A stretch of 14,595 bases of DNA from the NCBI GenBank assembly GCA_028565635.1, contig JAOXYB010022480.1:1-14595 (forward strand), given 5' to 3'. A program made the position numbers and the translations under genes. This DNA is from Phoronis ovalis (taxonomy: Eukaryota; Phoronida; Phoronidae). Each line of letters begins with the position of its first letter. Within the stretch, counting starts at the first letter, position 1. This document shows positions 1-10,200 of this stretch, one piece after another. The notes beneath the pieces were generated by a model. It was given only the letters and a program-made list of their open reading frames with translations, made no database searches and was not told the DNA's origin.

Positions 1-2
1 AA

Positions 3-218
3 AAGGGGCGTGGTCATTTGGCTCTGTTGTCATGGAAACGGACACCTGGAGAAGGCGACAACAGGCAGATTCTGATTTTAGAGGTTTCAAAGAAACGTTT
101 GATACCAAAAAACCTTTGCTTCCCGGGGGGTGCAGCAGTCTGTCAAATTTACCCAGGCTATGTTATGGACTACTCTGTGTTCTTTGAAATTCCAACTTTG
201 AGTAGCGAGTCAATGTAA
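3..218 (+). other. open frame at the left edge, possible exon of an unidentified gene
   Basis: A frame is open from base 3 to a TAA at 216-218, about 71 codons, and it enters from outside the window. The encoded stretch is mixed in composition (GHLALLSWKRTPGEGDNRQ near its start, FFEIPTLSSESM at its end) and not low-complexity, so it could be coding. I do not recognise it. If it is an exon of the gene ending at 740, it must leave by a donor in phase 1. The only candidate I see is the weak GTAGCG near 203. Position 2 gives a second open frame of similar length, so the reading frame is not certain. It may be non-coding. Confidence 0.3.
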
Positions 219-373
219 ACTAGGTCTTTTAGTAAAGTCCTGGTTGCACACTTACAAATGGTTGGCCCTTCATTTTAGGATTGTCCAAGTTCATATAACG
301 TACAGCCCACTATAAATGCTTACCTTACACAAAATCCTCAATTTTGAGGTTTTCAGCAATTTTAAGATTTTTT

Positions 374-590
374 ACCTCAAATGTCAACTCAGATTATCTC
401 TAAATGACCTTTTGATTTTATTTTAATTTTTTTTATTAAACTGCAAGAATTGATATTTTTGACCTCACAGTGAAAAAATGACCCCTAAATAACAAAAAAA
501 AATATCATTTTTGAACTTGCACTTGATTTTAGATTTCAACTTTTTTATCTTCTGACCTCAATGTCATGTCAGGTTACCTGTAATTGATGC
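374..590. repeat. degenerate two-copy repeat, spacing 181 bp
   Basis: A block beginning ACCTCAAATGTCAACTCAG at 374 recurs in altered form as ACCTCAATGTCATGTCAGG at 555. Both are followed by a similar T-rich tract (…GATTTTATTTT / …GGTTTTATTTTT). The copies lie in the AT-rich stretch between the left-edge open frame and the candidate last exon. This looks like an old tandem duplication or a decayed dispersed repeat. No coding content is seen in 219-651. Confidence 0.35.
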
Positions 591-651
591 TTGGGTTTTA
601 TTTTTGAACTTTTATCGGATTTCTAGAATAAATATTGACTATTTGTTGCAG

Positions 652-740
652 TTGTAGCTGAAACAGGCAATTCTGCCAAAGACATTTTGGACGCCTCATT
701 TGAAGCAAACAAGTCTTTGGTGTTTAATAAGCAAGAATAA
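652..740 (+). CDS. candidate 3'-terminal coding exon of an unidentified plus-strand gene (5' part missing)
   Basis: A clear splice acceptor (ATTTGTTGCAG, ending at 651) is followed by an open frame of 28 full codons to a TAA at 738-740. The frame is entered with two bases completing a split codon. The peptide starts VAETGNSAKDILD and ends KSLVFNKQE; it is hydrophilic and helix-prone. An AATAAA lies 59 bases after the stop, as expected for a last exon. I cannot assign a family from 28 residues. The gene would converge tail-to-tail on the export-adaptor gene ending at 1529. The case rests on acceptor, frame, stop and poly(A) signal together; any one alone would be weak. Confidence 0.45.
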
Positions 741-799
741 CAAGAGTGAAGTTTGATTTATTAAAAAGTTGCCACCTGTATAAAAAATAAGTTTCAAAG

Positions 800-805
800 A
801 ATAAA
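800..805 (+). terminator. poly(A) signal AATAAA for the left-edge gene
   Basis: A canonical AATAAA sits 59 bases after the candidate stop codon at 738-740, which would place cleavage at roughly 815-835. It is the first canonical hexamer after that stop. In AT-rich DNA such hexamers also occur by chance, so this mainly supports the exon call beside it. Confidence 0.4.
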
Positions 806-825
806 ATGTTGCACAATACGTCTTG

Positions 826-1228
826 GCAAGTCCTTTAGTGCACCAGATAGCAGGAAATCACAAAGTATTCCGGGTCATGCCTCGGATCCCCCTAGAATTT
901 TGTTGGGTCCAATTCATGAATAAATTAAAAGTATCTACACATTTTTTTACTCCTATGGCAGGGAAGACAACATAACACTTTCAGTGTATATTTGAATTTT
1001 GTTGGGTGTAGTTTTATTCAGAAATAACTTGCAGGCCTGAGGCTTCTATAACTTGCAAGCTGATGTGTTCTAAAATAGCCTAAAAACAAGAGTGTAAATA
1101 AAAACATTGTATTTTAAATGTGGGTGGTGGGGGGCTATTTAAATTGAAAATTCTTGGTGGTCGGTGCCAGAACAAAATTCTGGGTGGCGTGTCTGGAAAA
1201 AAAGTGCCTTCCTCCAGTCCTGTATTAC
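826..1228. other. convergent intergenic gap and probable 3' UTR ends
   Basis: This stretch separates the presumed 3' ends of two converging genes. I see no supported coding region. The short phrase GAATTTTGTTGGGT occurs twice (about 895 and 995), suggesting a small degenerate duplication. A second minus-strand poly(A) hexamer (TTTATT at 1013-1018 on the plus strand) could serve as a distal signal for the export-adaptor gene. Confidence 0.4.
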
Positions 1229-1243
1229 AAAAATGGAACAGCA

Positions 1244-1249
1244 TTTATT
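1244..1249 (-). terminator. poly(A) signal AATAAA for the export-adaptor gene
   Basis: On the minus strand this reads AATAAA, 280 bases downstream of the TGA at 1529-1531. It gives a 3' UTR of about 300 bases, with cleavage expected near 1225-1235. A second hexamer at 1013-1018 is a possible distal alternative. Confidence 0.45.
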
Positions 1250-1528
1250 GTATGTACGCATTCATGTTCATGATCTGATATATTACTTCTCTGTAAACCT
1301 AATTCTGAGAAGCACACTTTCTACTAACACAATTGCCTCACTACAACCCCGACAGTAAAATTAACAACATAGCTCCCGTTTTGCACCAACAAACTGAAGT
1401 AGTCTTCTGTGTATGACCGCATATGTACAGAATAGACAATTCGTTGCCTAGAAATAATGTTGCACCCAAATTTGCACATCCCTGTGCAGTCCATTCGGTA
1501 GTGATGGCTCCCTAAGCTGTTTGTCTCG

Positions 1529-4500
1529 TCACCACATAACAACTCTGTCAGAACCTCCTGTATTCCTCTGATTATTCTGTCTTCTGTTGAATCCACCACG
1601 GTTGCCTCCTCGGCCCCTCTGCCGGTTTCCTTGACCAAACTTCTGGTTTTGTGACTAAAATAAAATGAGGTTAACATGTCTTTGAAAGCCATTGACCCAT
1701 CGCTACTATAAACCTATAATGATCCAACTTAAAATACTAATGCATGGCTACCTCCAATATTAACATTTGCTTAATGCTAAGCCTTAAATAACCCAGTGAA
1801 GTTGCTACTAATGGATCCATTGAATAACTAGCTTTGCATCTGTGTCTGTTCCATGTGCAAGGGAACAATGTAATAGACTATTTGCATGCACTTGAGGGCA
1901 GCACTATCAGACCCTTTCGATACCATGATTCTTAGTGGAAAACAATACACAGTTTTTAAAACCCAACTTTAGAAATGCATTGAGCGGTGAAATGTAATCA
2001 AAGTAATAAAATGTTAATAAATAATGTATTGAAATACTAAGGCAACTTACATCAAGGCATTTCGTAAACAAACGCTAATAAGATTTTGTTTTGGTTTTGG
2101 GTCAGTATGCAAAGAGAGCGAAGAATATAGCGTCTGTGAATGAACTGCTGGGAAGGTTTGGGTCCGCGACTGGTGGCTCCACCAAGTGCATGCAAATGGT
2201 CTATTATCTACGAGTTTGTTATTGCTCACAGATTGTTAATATTTTACTGTTTTCTTGTAAACATTCTAAAATCTATGCGACATTTGAAGCATCTAATGAA
2301 GCAGAAATCTTTTTGTTAAGAATTGTTATGAACATTGCGTATATCCTGTTCAATAAATTCAATGTCTTCAAGAGGTGAATTATGTCATATCAACCATCTC
2401 ATGAAGCAGTACACATAAGTATGCTACCAAATTGAGTTTTTCCCCCAATTCCTAAAGCCATTATCAAACTGTCAATTGTAGAATCCTGGCAATGGTGTTA
2501 ACATAGTATTGTTGGGATAAAAATATCCTACCTGATTTGTAAACCATCCTTGCTTCTTTCCACCTCTTGTACTATTATTACGGTTTGTGAATTGTCCCCT
2601 TCCTCTATTGCCCTGGCGAGGCTAAAAGTACACATTTTTTCAAATTAATCATATGGACAAATAAACTAGCCAAGTTGGCATTCCTTTCATCTCTTGGCAA
2701 CGGAAGTCAGCACAGATACTATGATCATGAATAGTACTTTTAATATTCTATTATAATGAATGGTTTGTCCACAAAAACAGATGAAAATGCAGGACACTTT
2801 TATGTATATAAAATTGCAAGCCAATAACAGGTCCGAGACACCAAAGATTCATCACATTGCAAGAAATAGAACATGGTCTCACCACATTAGAGGTAAACTT
2901 TTGCCTGTTATTTTGCCGGACTTGATTAGCCTTTTGTTTCCGTTGTTGAAACACCTGCTGTCTGTTAAATTGTTGTTGCTGTTTAAAACGAGGTTGTTGA
3001 TTGGGTCTGTTTCTGAAAGATTGAGAACATTCCAGATTAGTCATAGCCATGACTTGACTTGGAGGTGCATCATCGAATACTTGATTTTGGATCACAGTAA
3101 CACTCAAAATATTAATACAACTATAATGTACACCATAGACTACACGGGAACAAATTACCTAAACTATTTTGATTGGGTATTACGTTAATCTCACAGAGAA
3201 TTTCTCAGAACCTAACAATGGTACAGCTTAGACTGTTTATAAACTGAAACGCTATGAAGACGAAACTTTCAACTTCTCTTCCCGAGACATCATGTACAAA
3301 TACCGATTTCATAGTCTAAAGCAACTACAAACTTAAGTACCTGGCAAAATTATTTTTCAAATTGACTGTAAGAATTTTGTTACTGGCCCCACTCTGTTGT
3401 CTAGGTTTATTTGTCTTCCACCTGTTAATGTACATATAACAATGAAGGAAAATCTTCAAACTTCAACAAAATCTCAAAATGTTACAATTGATTGATGCTA
3501 GTTTTACAAGTTAGGGTATATGTGACTTCTGACAATGTATTTGACACCTAACAGTGATGGAGAATCTTATCTTCAATTTTTCCAAAATATTACATTCTGT
3601 TGATGCTAGTTTAATACAGGATTCCACTGTGTTGCTACTATAGTGTCACATATTTAAATGGGTTCAAGTCTAAACACGGTTCCTAGTAGCTTAGCACCTT
3701 AACACTTAACTCGTGTTTACATTGAACAAAGGTATGTCAGTATTGACATGATGAAACTGAAGCATTACGTAAAGAAAATGACACAACTTTCAAGAATAGA
3801 CATCTTCACTTGCTGTGACACCCTTTGAGTGAATGGTCTCATAGTTACTTAATGATTACTTCATGCACAACTTGTTCGTGTGATATAAGTTTAGGAAAGT
3901 GTGCACGGTGTCAAAAAATCTGTATTATATAGGGAGCCCATACAAGTGAAAAGAAGGCATTTAGTCTTAAAATTGAAATTAGCAGACTTACTGTCTCCTC
4001 CTCTGCGTTTGTTGCCTTTGCTGATTCTGCTTAGTGACGAATTGGTCAGATCTCATGAAACCAGTACTTGTAAAACTTCTGTTAATCTTCTTCCTTTGCT
4101 GTGGTTGATTCTGTGTTCACAAGAAATGCAATTACACAACCTTTAAAAACCTTGCGTCTAGGAATTGGTATGAACTCGTATGGTTTAGGGGCATGTCTAG
4201 TAAATTTAACAGTGTGTAGTAATTTTCAGTGCAGTCTTGATCACATCAAAGAACTTTTGCAACAAACATGTTCTAATACAGATATAAGGAACCTGCTCTT
4301 GTGTAGTGATCAATCATTTATGCAACTGATTTTAGACTTTTAAACTTATTTTGAAGTGAAACCTCCCTGTGTTCACTTAGGGCAAAACTGTGTTAAGTCT
4401 CTCTGTGTAACAAACCTTAAATATTACAAATAATAGTGTCATTTTTTGTTATCAGAGTTTGAGTGTTAAGGTGAAAACAGCATTCTTATGCGTTTAGCTC

Positions 4501-6922
4501 ACATCAGTACAACACACAATTAATATATTTATATCCTCATAAAATTAAAACAAGAATGTTTAATAATAAATATGAATTACCACTTTTATGCCACAGAAGA
4601 AATACCTGAAGTCTTAAGTATTTATTTTACCTGAAATCCTCGCTTCTTCATCTGAACTTCTTGCCTAGCTTGTTGTTGAGTTCGCTGGACATTTTTCTTG
4701 GCTAATTCTAATGTTTTCTTGGCTTTTTGTAAAATATTCTTTGCTTTTTGAACGTTTTTGACAGTACCTGTGCCTCTAACTGGATTTCTCTTCAAGGCTT
4801 GTTTTCCTCTTGTCTGTGATAGAAAGACAAGAAACATGAGTTATTAATAATAGTAATAGTTGTCATGGTTATTAGGCATATGTGGACCTACATTACACAT
4901 TATAGTTGCAGTTTAAATAGTATAGTAGGTAATGATCAGCAAGGATAATAAACTTTTACGTTCAAAGCAACTCACTAGGGCTCCTGTGACAAACAGTACG
5001 ACTAACTTGTTGCTACATTATAATTGTTGAACGAAAAATAAGTACCTTGTGTACATTTGCAGTATTTTGGTGCATAGGGCTTTTACAAGGACTTAATATA
5101 AGATATAATTTCACTAAAAGTTGATGGTTTTTTAACATTGTATCCTATATAGGTATATACAAACATTTCTGAAAGTGGGTGGCACTTTTGCACCATTCTG
5201 TTAAGGAACGTGGAGGATCTTGCAGTCTAACACTTTCAAATGAAAGTCCAGAGTAAACAAAATATACACTTACTGTTATTTAAGATAAATTTATAATAAG
5301 ACTATGATTCTGTCAGATCAAGTTCAAATGAACCTACAATAATTTACCTGGTTCACTCTATTTGCAGAAGTTGCTCTGTTGTTTCCAGTTTTACGAATAC
5401 TCTTCTTTCCTTGGGTTTTAAATGCAGTTCTATTAATCTTCGGTTTAGCTTGTTGTTTCTTCTCTTTTTTATTTAACTTGATGATGTCATCTAGAAACAA
5501 AAATTATTAGTTTTTTTTTTACTTTAATCTTAACATTGAGCACACACTTACTGTTGCCCTAGATTAACAGACACCAGTAAGTACTGGTGTACTGCTATAG
5601 CAGTCCACAATTTCCGTGCCGGTTTACATCACTTCTTGTATCAGTAGCTATTTTACACCATTTAAGTATTCTGCCACCATTTTGAAGAAGCAGTTGTGAA
5701 TTTTTTTTCAGGATATTCAGTTTTACCTCTCCTAACATAAAATAATGTATACTCTCCTGAGATTTTCAATTAAAATATTGATTTTTTAGGACAGGTTTGT
5801 CAAAATTCATTGACTGAAAATTTTAGATTTAAAATTTATGAGGAAATTTCGAGGAGTTTAATTCGTAAATTTCATGCATAGTTCAATAGTCCAGGGTGTG
5901 CGTATACATACGATTAAAAATAGCCCAACTGGCATGTGTATAATATGTAGCTCAACTAAAAAGTACCGTTTTGGAAGACATGCAGGTTTAAAAAGAGACC
6001 CTTTAGCAGACACTTTTCACGCATCTCTAAATGACAGTGAAAACATACCCTCTGTAACACCTTATTTGCCAGTATTTCACTAAATAAATACCAGCATTTA
6101 ATGGATGCTACACATAAAACATGTTACACACATTTATACATGCCCAGTTGGAAAAAAAATACTCCTTTTCACACAACTTTTGATCCAGCAGATCATGACC
6201 GAAACAACAGGAAAATAGGCTTTGATCAAGGAATTATTTTACACATCACTCATATCAGAAACTGATATATAACTGTACATGCATATACATGTACTGACAA
6301 AGACCATTTAAATCCGCACAAGAAATCTGTGTTAAAATGCAAAATTTCGTTAAAAAATGTGCAGATTATGCAGATATTGATGAAGATTTGGTGTGATGTA
6401 TTCTGGGATGTATTACTAGGAATCTACCACATTTCTACAAATCTGTTCACTTTTGGGAGCTCAAGTTGAAGTCGCTCCAGTAATATAGGCTATGGCACCG
6501 AGATTTGTTTTTCAATTTGAATTTGGTTTAAAACAATCTTAATAATATTTGCAGTATTGCTATTGTTACGGTCACATTTTGTGCTTCGACGTAATTTTGT
6601 TATTGATATAATTAGAAAAAGTTTCGTTAAATCCGGTTGTGTAATACATTCATAGGATGAAAAGAATACTTTGACTAGACATTTATAAACCCGCTCCATA
6701 TATGGTGCTAACAGGGACAGACACTAAAAATGCCAAGTCAACATTGAATAAGCAATGCCAATGTCAGACCATTGGTGTTGAACACATCTCCACTCTCCAG
6801 TCTGACTCGGCGACAGTAAAAACTGTGAAGTACAGTGTTTGTAACTAAATTCAAAGATTGTGTGTGAAATTCAACACCGTGTACTTACCAAGAGACATAT
6901 CAATCTTATCTACCGAAGCCAT
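1529..6922 (-). CDS. FYTTD1: UAP56-binding-motif mRNA export adaptor, FYTTD1/UIF-like, seven exons
   Basis: Joined exons on the minus strand: 6922-6889, 5490-5348, 4813-4631, 4110-3992, 3102-2883, 2621-2532 and 1654-1529, stop TGA at 1529-1531. All junctions are GT-AG and phases agree, giving 304 residues (310 if exon 5 starts at 3120). The ATG at 6922 is preceded in frame by TGA TAA, fixing the start. Residues 5-20 read DKIDMSLDDIIKLNKK, a near-perfect UAP56-binding motif; proteins with it (ALYREF, FYTTD1) bind the helicase UAP56/DDX39B and hand mRNA to NXF1 in the nucleus. The rest is very basic: a heptad stretch (80-114), a Q/R-rich middle, and two RGG-like patches near the C-terminus (RGRG, RGRGGNRGG). 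There is no RRM, which argues against ALYREF. Length is close to human FYTTD1 (about 318) and the phrase ILSVTV in the longer exon 5 resembles its ILTVSI. Gene structure is solid; orthology is an inference because low-complexity sequence hides homology. Confidence 0.8.
3438..3613. repeat. degenerate two-copy repeat in an export-adaptor intron, spacing about 112 bp
   Basis: The block beginning AACAATGAAGGAAAATCTTC at 3438 and ending GATGCTAGTTTTA near 3506 recurs from 3550 (AACAGTGATGGAGAATCTT) to about 3613 (GATGCTAGTTTA). The copies share a start, a central TTACA and an end, but differ by many substitutions and small gaps. It is an old duplication inside the intron between exons 5 and 4, with no coding sense. 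Confidence 0.5.
4691..4753 (-). repeat. three in-frame 21-bp repeats encoding heptads (export-adaptor exon 3)
   Basis: Residues 80-100 fall into three consecutive heptads: VQKAKNI, LQKAKKT, LELAKKN. A decayed fourth and fifth follow (VQRTQQQ, ARQEVQM). The underlying codons are also similar (CAAAAAGCAAAG / CAAAAAGCCAAG / GAATTAGCCAAG), which points to tandem duplication of a 21-bp unit. Positions a and d are Val/Leu and Ala, compatible with a short basic helix or coiled coil. Confidence 0.7.
5491..6888 (-). other. intron 1 of the export-adaptor gene, no coding content seen
   Basis: This 1.4-kb intron splits the UAP56-binding motif between Leu11 and Asp12 (phase 1). The donor is GTAAGT and the acceptor TTTCTAG. 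It holds the paired palindromes at 5571-5604 and two small hairpins near 6252-6292 (ATATCAG/CTGATAT, then GTACATG/CATGTAC). Short open frames at 5874-6083 (plus) and 6490-6699 (minus) have no recognisable content and are not called as genes. Confidence 0.6.
5571..5604. repeat. two abutting perfect palindromes
   Basis: ACACCAGT at 5571-5578 pairs perfectly with ACTGGTGT at 5583-5590 across a 4-base loop. It is followed directly by the perfect 14-bp palindrome ACTGCTATAGCAGT at 5591-5604. They lie in intron 1 of the export-adaptor gene, about 80 bases upstream of exon 2 in transcript terms, so they could form RNA hairpins near a splice acceptor or be remnants of a small inverted-repeat element. 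Confidence 0.7.
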
Positions 6923-6997
6923 TTATCAAACTTTTTCGATCTTTGCTTACGTTCAAGAGAAGGAGACAGAGTTGTTCCTAGGTACCCTCCAAATCAT

Positions 6998-7007
6998 AGA
7001 TGGCGTC
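6998..7007 (+). promoter_or_regulatory. YY1-like AGATGGCG element
   Basis: AGATGGCGTC matches the core of the YY1 site (AANATGGCG), which in animal housekeeping promoters often lies close to the start of transcription. It lies 22 bases from the E-box palindrome and on the receptor strand. The motif is short, so a chance match is possible. Confidence 0.35.
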
Positions 7008-7028
7008 TCAATCTTCGCGTCCACTTGT

Positions 7029-7038
7029 GTCACGTGAC
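7029..7038. promoter_or_regulatory. GTCACGTGAC E-box palindrome (USF/MITF/TFEB-type)
   Basis: The perfect 10-bp palindrome GTCACGTGAC lies in the shared promoter, 106 bases from the export-adaptor ATG and 204 from the receptor ATG. This flanked CACGTG is the preferred site of bHLH-zip factors such as USF and of the TFEB/MITF family (the vertebrate CLEAR element). A symmetric site could act in both directions. The match is seen; the bound factor is inferred. Confidence 0.5.
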
Positions 7039-7113
7039 TAAAGACACGTTAATCACTTTTTTTTCAAAATTAACTAATGTGCGAAAATTCTAATTCTGAA
7101 CATATTATTTAAA

Positions 7114-7242
7114 ATGGGCGTTTTTCAGTGCTTTCAATTCAAAAAGATGAATACGGAATATAAATTATGTAGATTTGCTATTACTTTGCATGATGCGTTC
7201 TTCTGCTTTGAAGGTAGAAAAGATTGTAAACAGGTGAGCACA
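7114..7242 (+). other. in-frame upstream extension of the receptor's first exon
   Basis: An ATG at 7114 (context AAAATGG) is in frame with the ATG at 7243 with no stop between, and would add 43 residues starting MGVFQCFQFKKM. The ATG at 7243 also has a good context (ACAATGG). The extension is neither a signal peptide nor strongly hydrophobic. A donor-like CAG|GTGAGC lies at 7231-7239, just before the second ATG. I chose 7243 because family N-termini are usually short and the extension could be 5' UTR. Confidence 0.35.
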
Positions 7243-10200
7243 ATGGTGGACGATGGAAATCTTATTTCGGACAACAGCGCAACGGGTTCTAAGTGCACAT
7301 TATTTCCCGAGCATCCTAACCAGTGTGTAAGTATGTAGTGCGGCATTTATCAGGATTTTCTTATTCGATCATGTTTCCTCGTTACAGAAGAAAAAAATGT
7401 TTTGTTTTGAACATAACTTTCAAAAAAAATTCCACAAGCATTGGCCATTGTTATGCTAAATTAGTCACGCACCTTTTGCGGAAGCAAACATTAAAATTTA
7501 GTAAAATGAAAGTTGCATACCTTACCAGAATATAAGTTAGAAAAGTGTGTGTTTTTCCTGTCTAATATTATGTTATATACTGAAGAGTCAGAGAGCACAG
7601 CGTCGAGCTAAATAGTTACTGAATTTTAATCTCATTTTTGAATATATCTGATTGTTTTCTTGAATTTCTGATAAAAGTGTTCAGGTTTATGGTAACAATG
7701 TACAAATGTCAGATATAAATGCAATGTAATCCTGGACATTTGACTATACAAGGCTCATGTTTCCAATACATGCCAGTAAAAACTTGAAGTTTTTTTAACA
7801 ATGAATGTCTGTTTTGTTTTTGATGACAAGGAAAGTTAGTTACTTTGTAGAAGTAAAAAAAACACTTTAACAACTAATTTTTTCAGATATTGGGATCATG
7901 ACCTGTCTATAGCTACCTTTGTAGGAACTGATATCCAAGACTATAAACGTTTCTTTCTGTTTTTAGGAGGTGATTGTCATAGTAAAACGAGTGGTAGCAT
8001 CTTTATCTATAATAGGATGGTATGTTACATATAGTTTATAAATACATGTTAAGTAAACTAGAGCAGTTATTATTGTTGAATTCCTGTCTATGGAATAACA
8101 AAGCAGTCAGCTACTTTTCTTTGAAAATCAGCTCATTTTGAGGCATGTTTTACTACACTGCTATTAGATTTCAAGCTTAGAATAATGTAAACAAATAGAA
8201 GAAAAGTGTCTGACTGAAATTAAAAATTATCTAAAAATAATACATTTAGCACTCAACTTGAACAGATGCCAACAAGGAAATAAATTTTCATTTTTGTTTA
8301 CTTACTTTCTTGGTGTAGATTTATTATGATAGATCATAGCCATTCTTGATGTAGTTTTGTTATCAATGGTAGGTCATATCCATGGGAAGTCACTGTATTA
8401 TAGTGGGTGCTTTTCAAATAGAATCATTACTCTGTTGAATAGTCTGCCTGAATGGGTTATGATATTGGTTGATATTAACAATTTTAAGACAAATTTGGAT
8501 TTATGTTGAGACTATTGAAATTTGAGAGGGAATTGTAACAATTGAACAATATATCTTAAACCTTGTTACTTGTTATAAATTTGGCATAAAGGAGGGTTCA
8601 TAAACTCCACTAGCTTTCATGTACCCGAAAAGTCAAGTCAAGGGTTATAGTCTCATCTATGCAAATATAGTTTTTTAACACCCATAATGCAGTGCTAATA
8701 TATATAATGTAAAGTTCCGATGCGACATTATCTGTATTCATAGGATTTTGACTAAAACTTATTATAAATACAGAGTCTGTCTTGCAATTTTTCCTACTTT
8801 CTAACTATCTGATGTTTTTTTTAGCTTGTTCATGATATTTGTGATATGGCTGTACAAAAAGTATCAAATTTTTGCCCAGGTAAGTAAAATTTTAATGACG
8901 CCAAATATGTTATTCCAAGATTTGTATGTAATGCACAACTAAACTGCTTTGTTTGTAGACACATTCAGATCCATTAGCTAACTTAAACAAGCGCATTAAT
9001 TATATTTGTGCATAACTAATATTATAAACACAATAATATTCTGTGTTTTATCGTACTGCGGATTTATGAAAAAGTTATTGTTACTGCTCTTACTACGTTA
9101 CGGTCTTGGCCTTTCTGACATTTTCGATCAGACAATGCTTGAACACCTATATTGTATCTTATTAATAAATCGTCAGTTCATAGACCTTAAATCTTTAACA
9201 TTTCCAATATTCAGTATGAATTGTTCCCCATTATCATTAAATATTTAATTTATTTTTAACTTTATACTCTTACTTTCACTCAACTGTAAAAAAAACATTC
9301 GGCAAACATTTCAATCTGAATTAAACCCTGTGCCAGTGAATCTTGCAGAACAATATGTTAGGAAAACAATATTATCTTATTTATTACTTGCGTGAATCTA
9401 TTAGATGTAAAGATATTTTATGTCAATAAAAGAAAATATATTTATTATATAATTATGTATTTGTGTGTCACTTCTTTCTATTGCAGAGGTTAATTCTGTA
9501 CTTAACAATAGCTGCTCTTCTGGATGCTATAGCCGCCATGGTAAGTTGTTCTATGTCTACTTTAATTTAGTTCACAAGCTTTATTTTTGCAATATATCAG
9601 TTAAAATATCTCTGTCATTTACTAAAGTAGCAAAACATTATATTGCATTATGTGAGTCCTAGTTTTGGCATAGTACTATTGATGGTAGGCGATAAATAGT
9701 TTTTTCCTGCATTTTACTCTATGAAACCTGAATAAAAATATTTTTAGCCAATGTGGTTTACTATTATTATTTTTGCTTTATTTTAATTTAAAATTTACTT
9801 TTTTTGAAAAAAATTGTAGGGAAATTTGCAAGAAGATGGACCACTTTGTCATTTTGAAGGCTGGTGGATCAATTTTACTGGTTGGTGTGTGTTACTATGG
9901 GTCTGCTGCATTACATTTAATCTGTTTATGAATGCTGTCAAATTAAAAAAGATAGATAAGTATGAATGGTATGTATAACCGATTTTATTCTTAAACGTAA
10001 TTATAGGAATGCTTTAATTTGATTATTTAGTAAAGGAATTGTGTGAATATTATTTTACGGGATAAGAATGTTAAATTTAGAGAAATTATCTAACTTGTGA
10101 TGATGTGAGTAATTGCTTCCTGTTGGTATCAAGCCAGATACAATAAATGTTTCACCTATGAAGAGTGATGGTGTAAACATAATTGAAATATGACTATGCT

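Larger units (their letters stand above)
6923..7242. promoter_or_regulatory. head-to-head (bidirectional) promoter region
   Basis: The start codons of the export-adaptor gene (6922, minus) and the receptor gene (7243, plus) point away from each other and are only 320 bases apart. Transcription of both genes must therefore start in or near this gap unless a remote non-coding first exon exists. The interval has more CpG than its surroundings (near 7014-7048) and holds two recognisable sites listed separately. I see no convincing TATA box. The start sites themselves cannot be fixed from sequence. Confidence 0.65.

Noticed and set aside
2091-2378. 95-codon plus-strand open frame
   Set aside because: It lies in an intron of the export-adaptor gene, has biased AT-rich composition and no recognisable domain or promoter. 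Taken as chance.
2760-3188. 142-codon plus-strand open frame
   Set aside because: It is the opposite-strand shadow of export-adaptor exon 5; the minus-strand reading joins in phase with its neighbours and carries the expected composition.
3696-4473. 12-base inverted match (CACCTTAACACT / AGTGTTAAGGTG) as a third inverted-repeat element
   Set aside because: Several 12-base inverted matches are expected by chance in 14.6 kb, flanking pairing is weak, and the interval contains coding exon 4.
5874-6083. 69-codon plus-strand open frame in intron 1
   Set aside because: No motif, no splice signals in register and no family resemblance.
9006-9248. 80-codon plus-strand open frame with hydrophobic and leucine-rich content
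   Set aside because: It sits in a receptor intron between exons 3 and 4, which already join in phase to form helices 1 and 2. The leucine run comes from AT-rich intron sequence.
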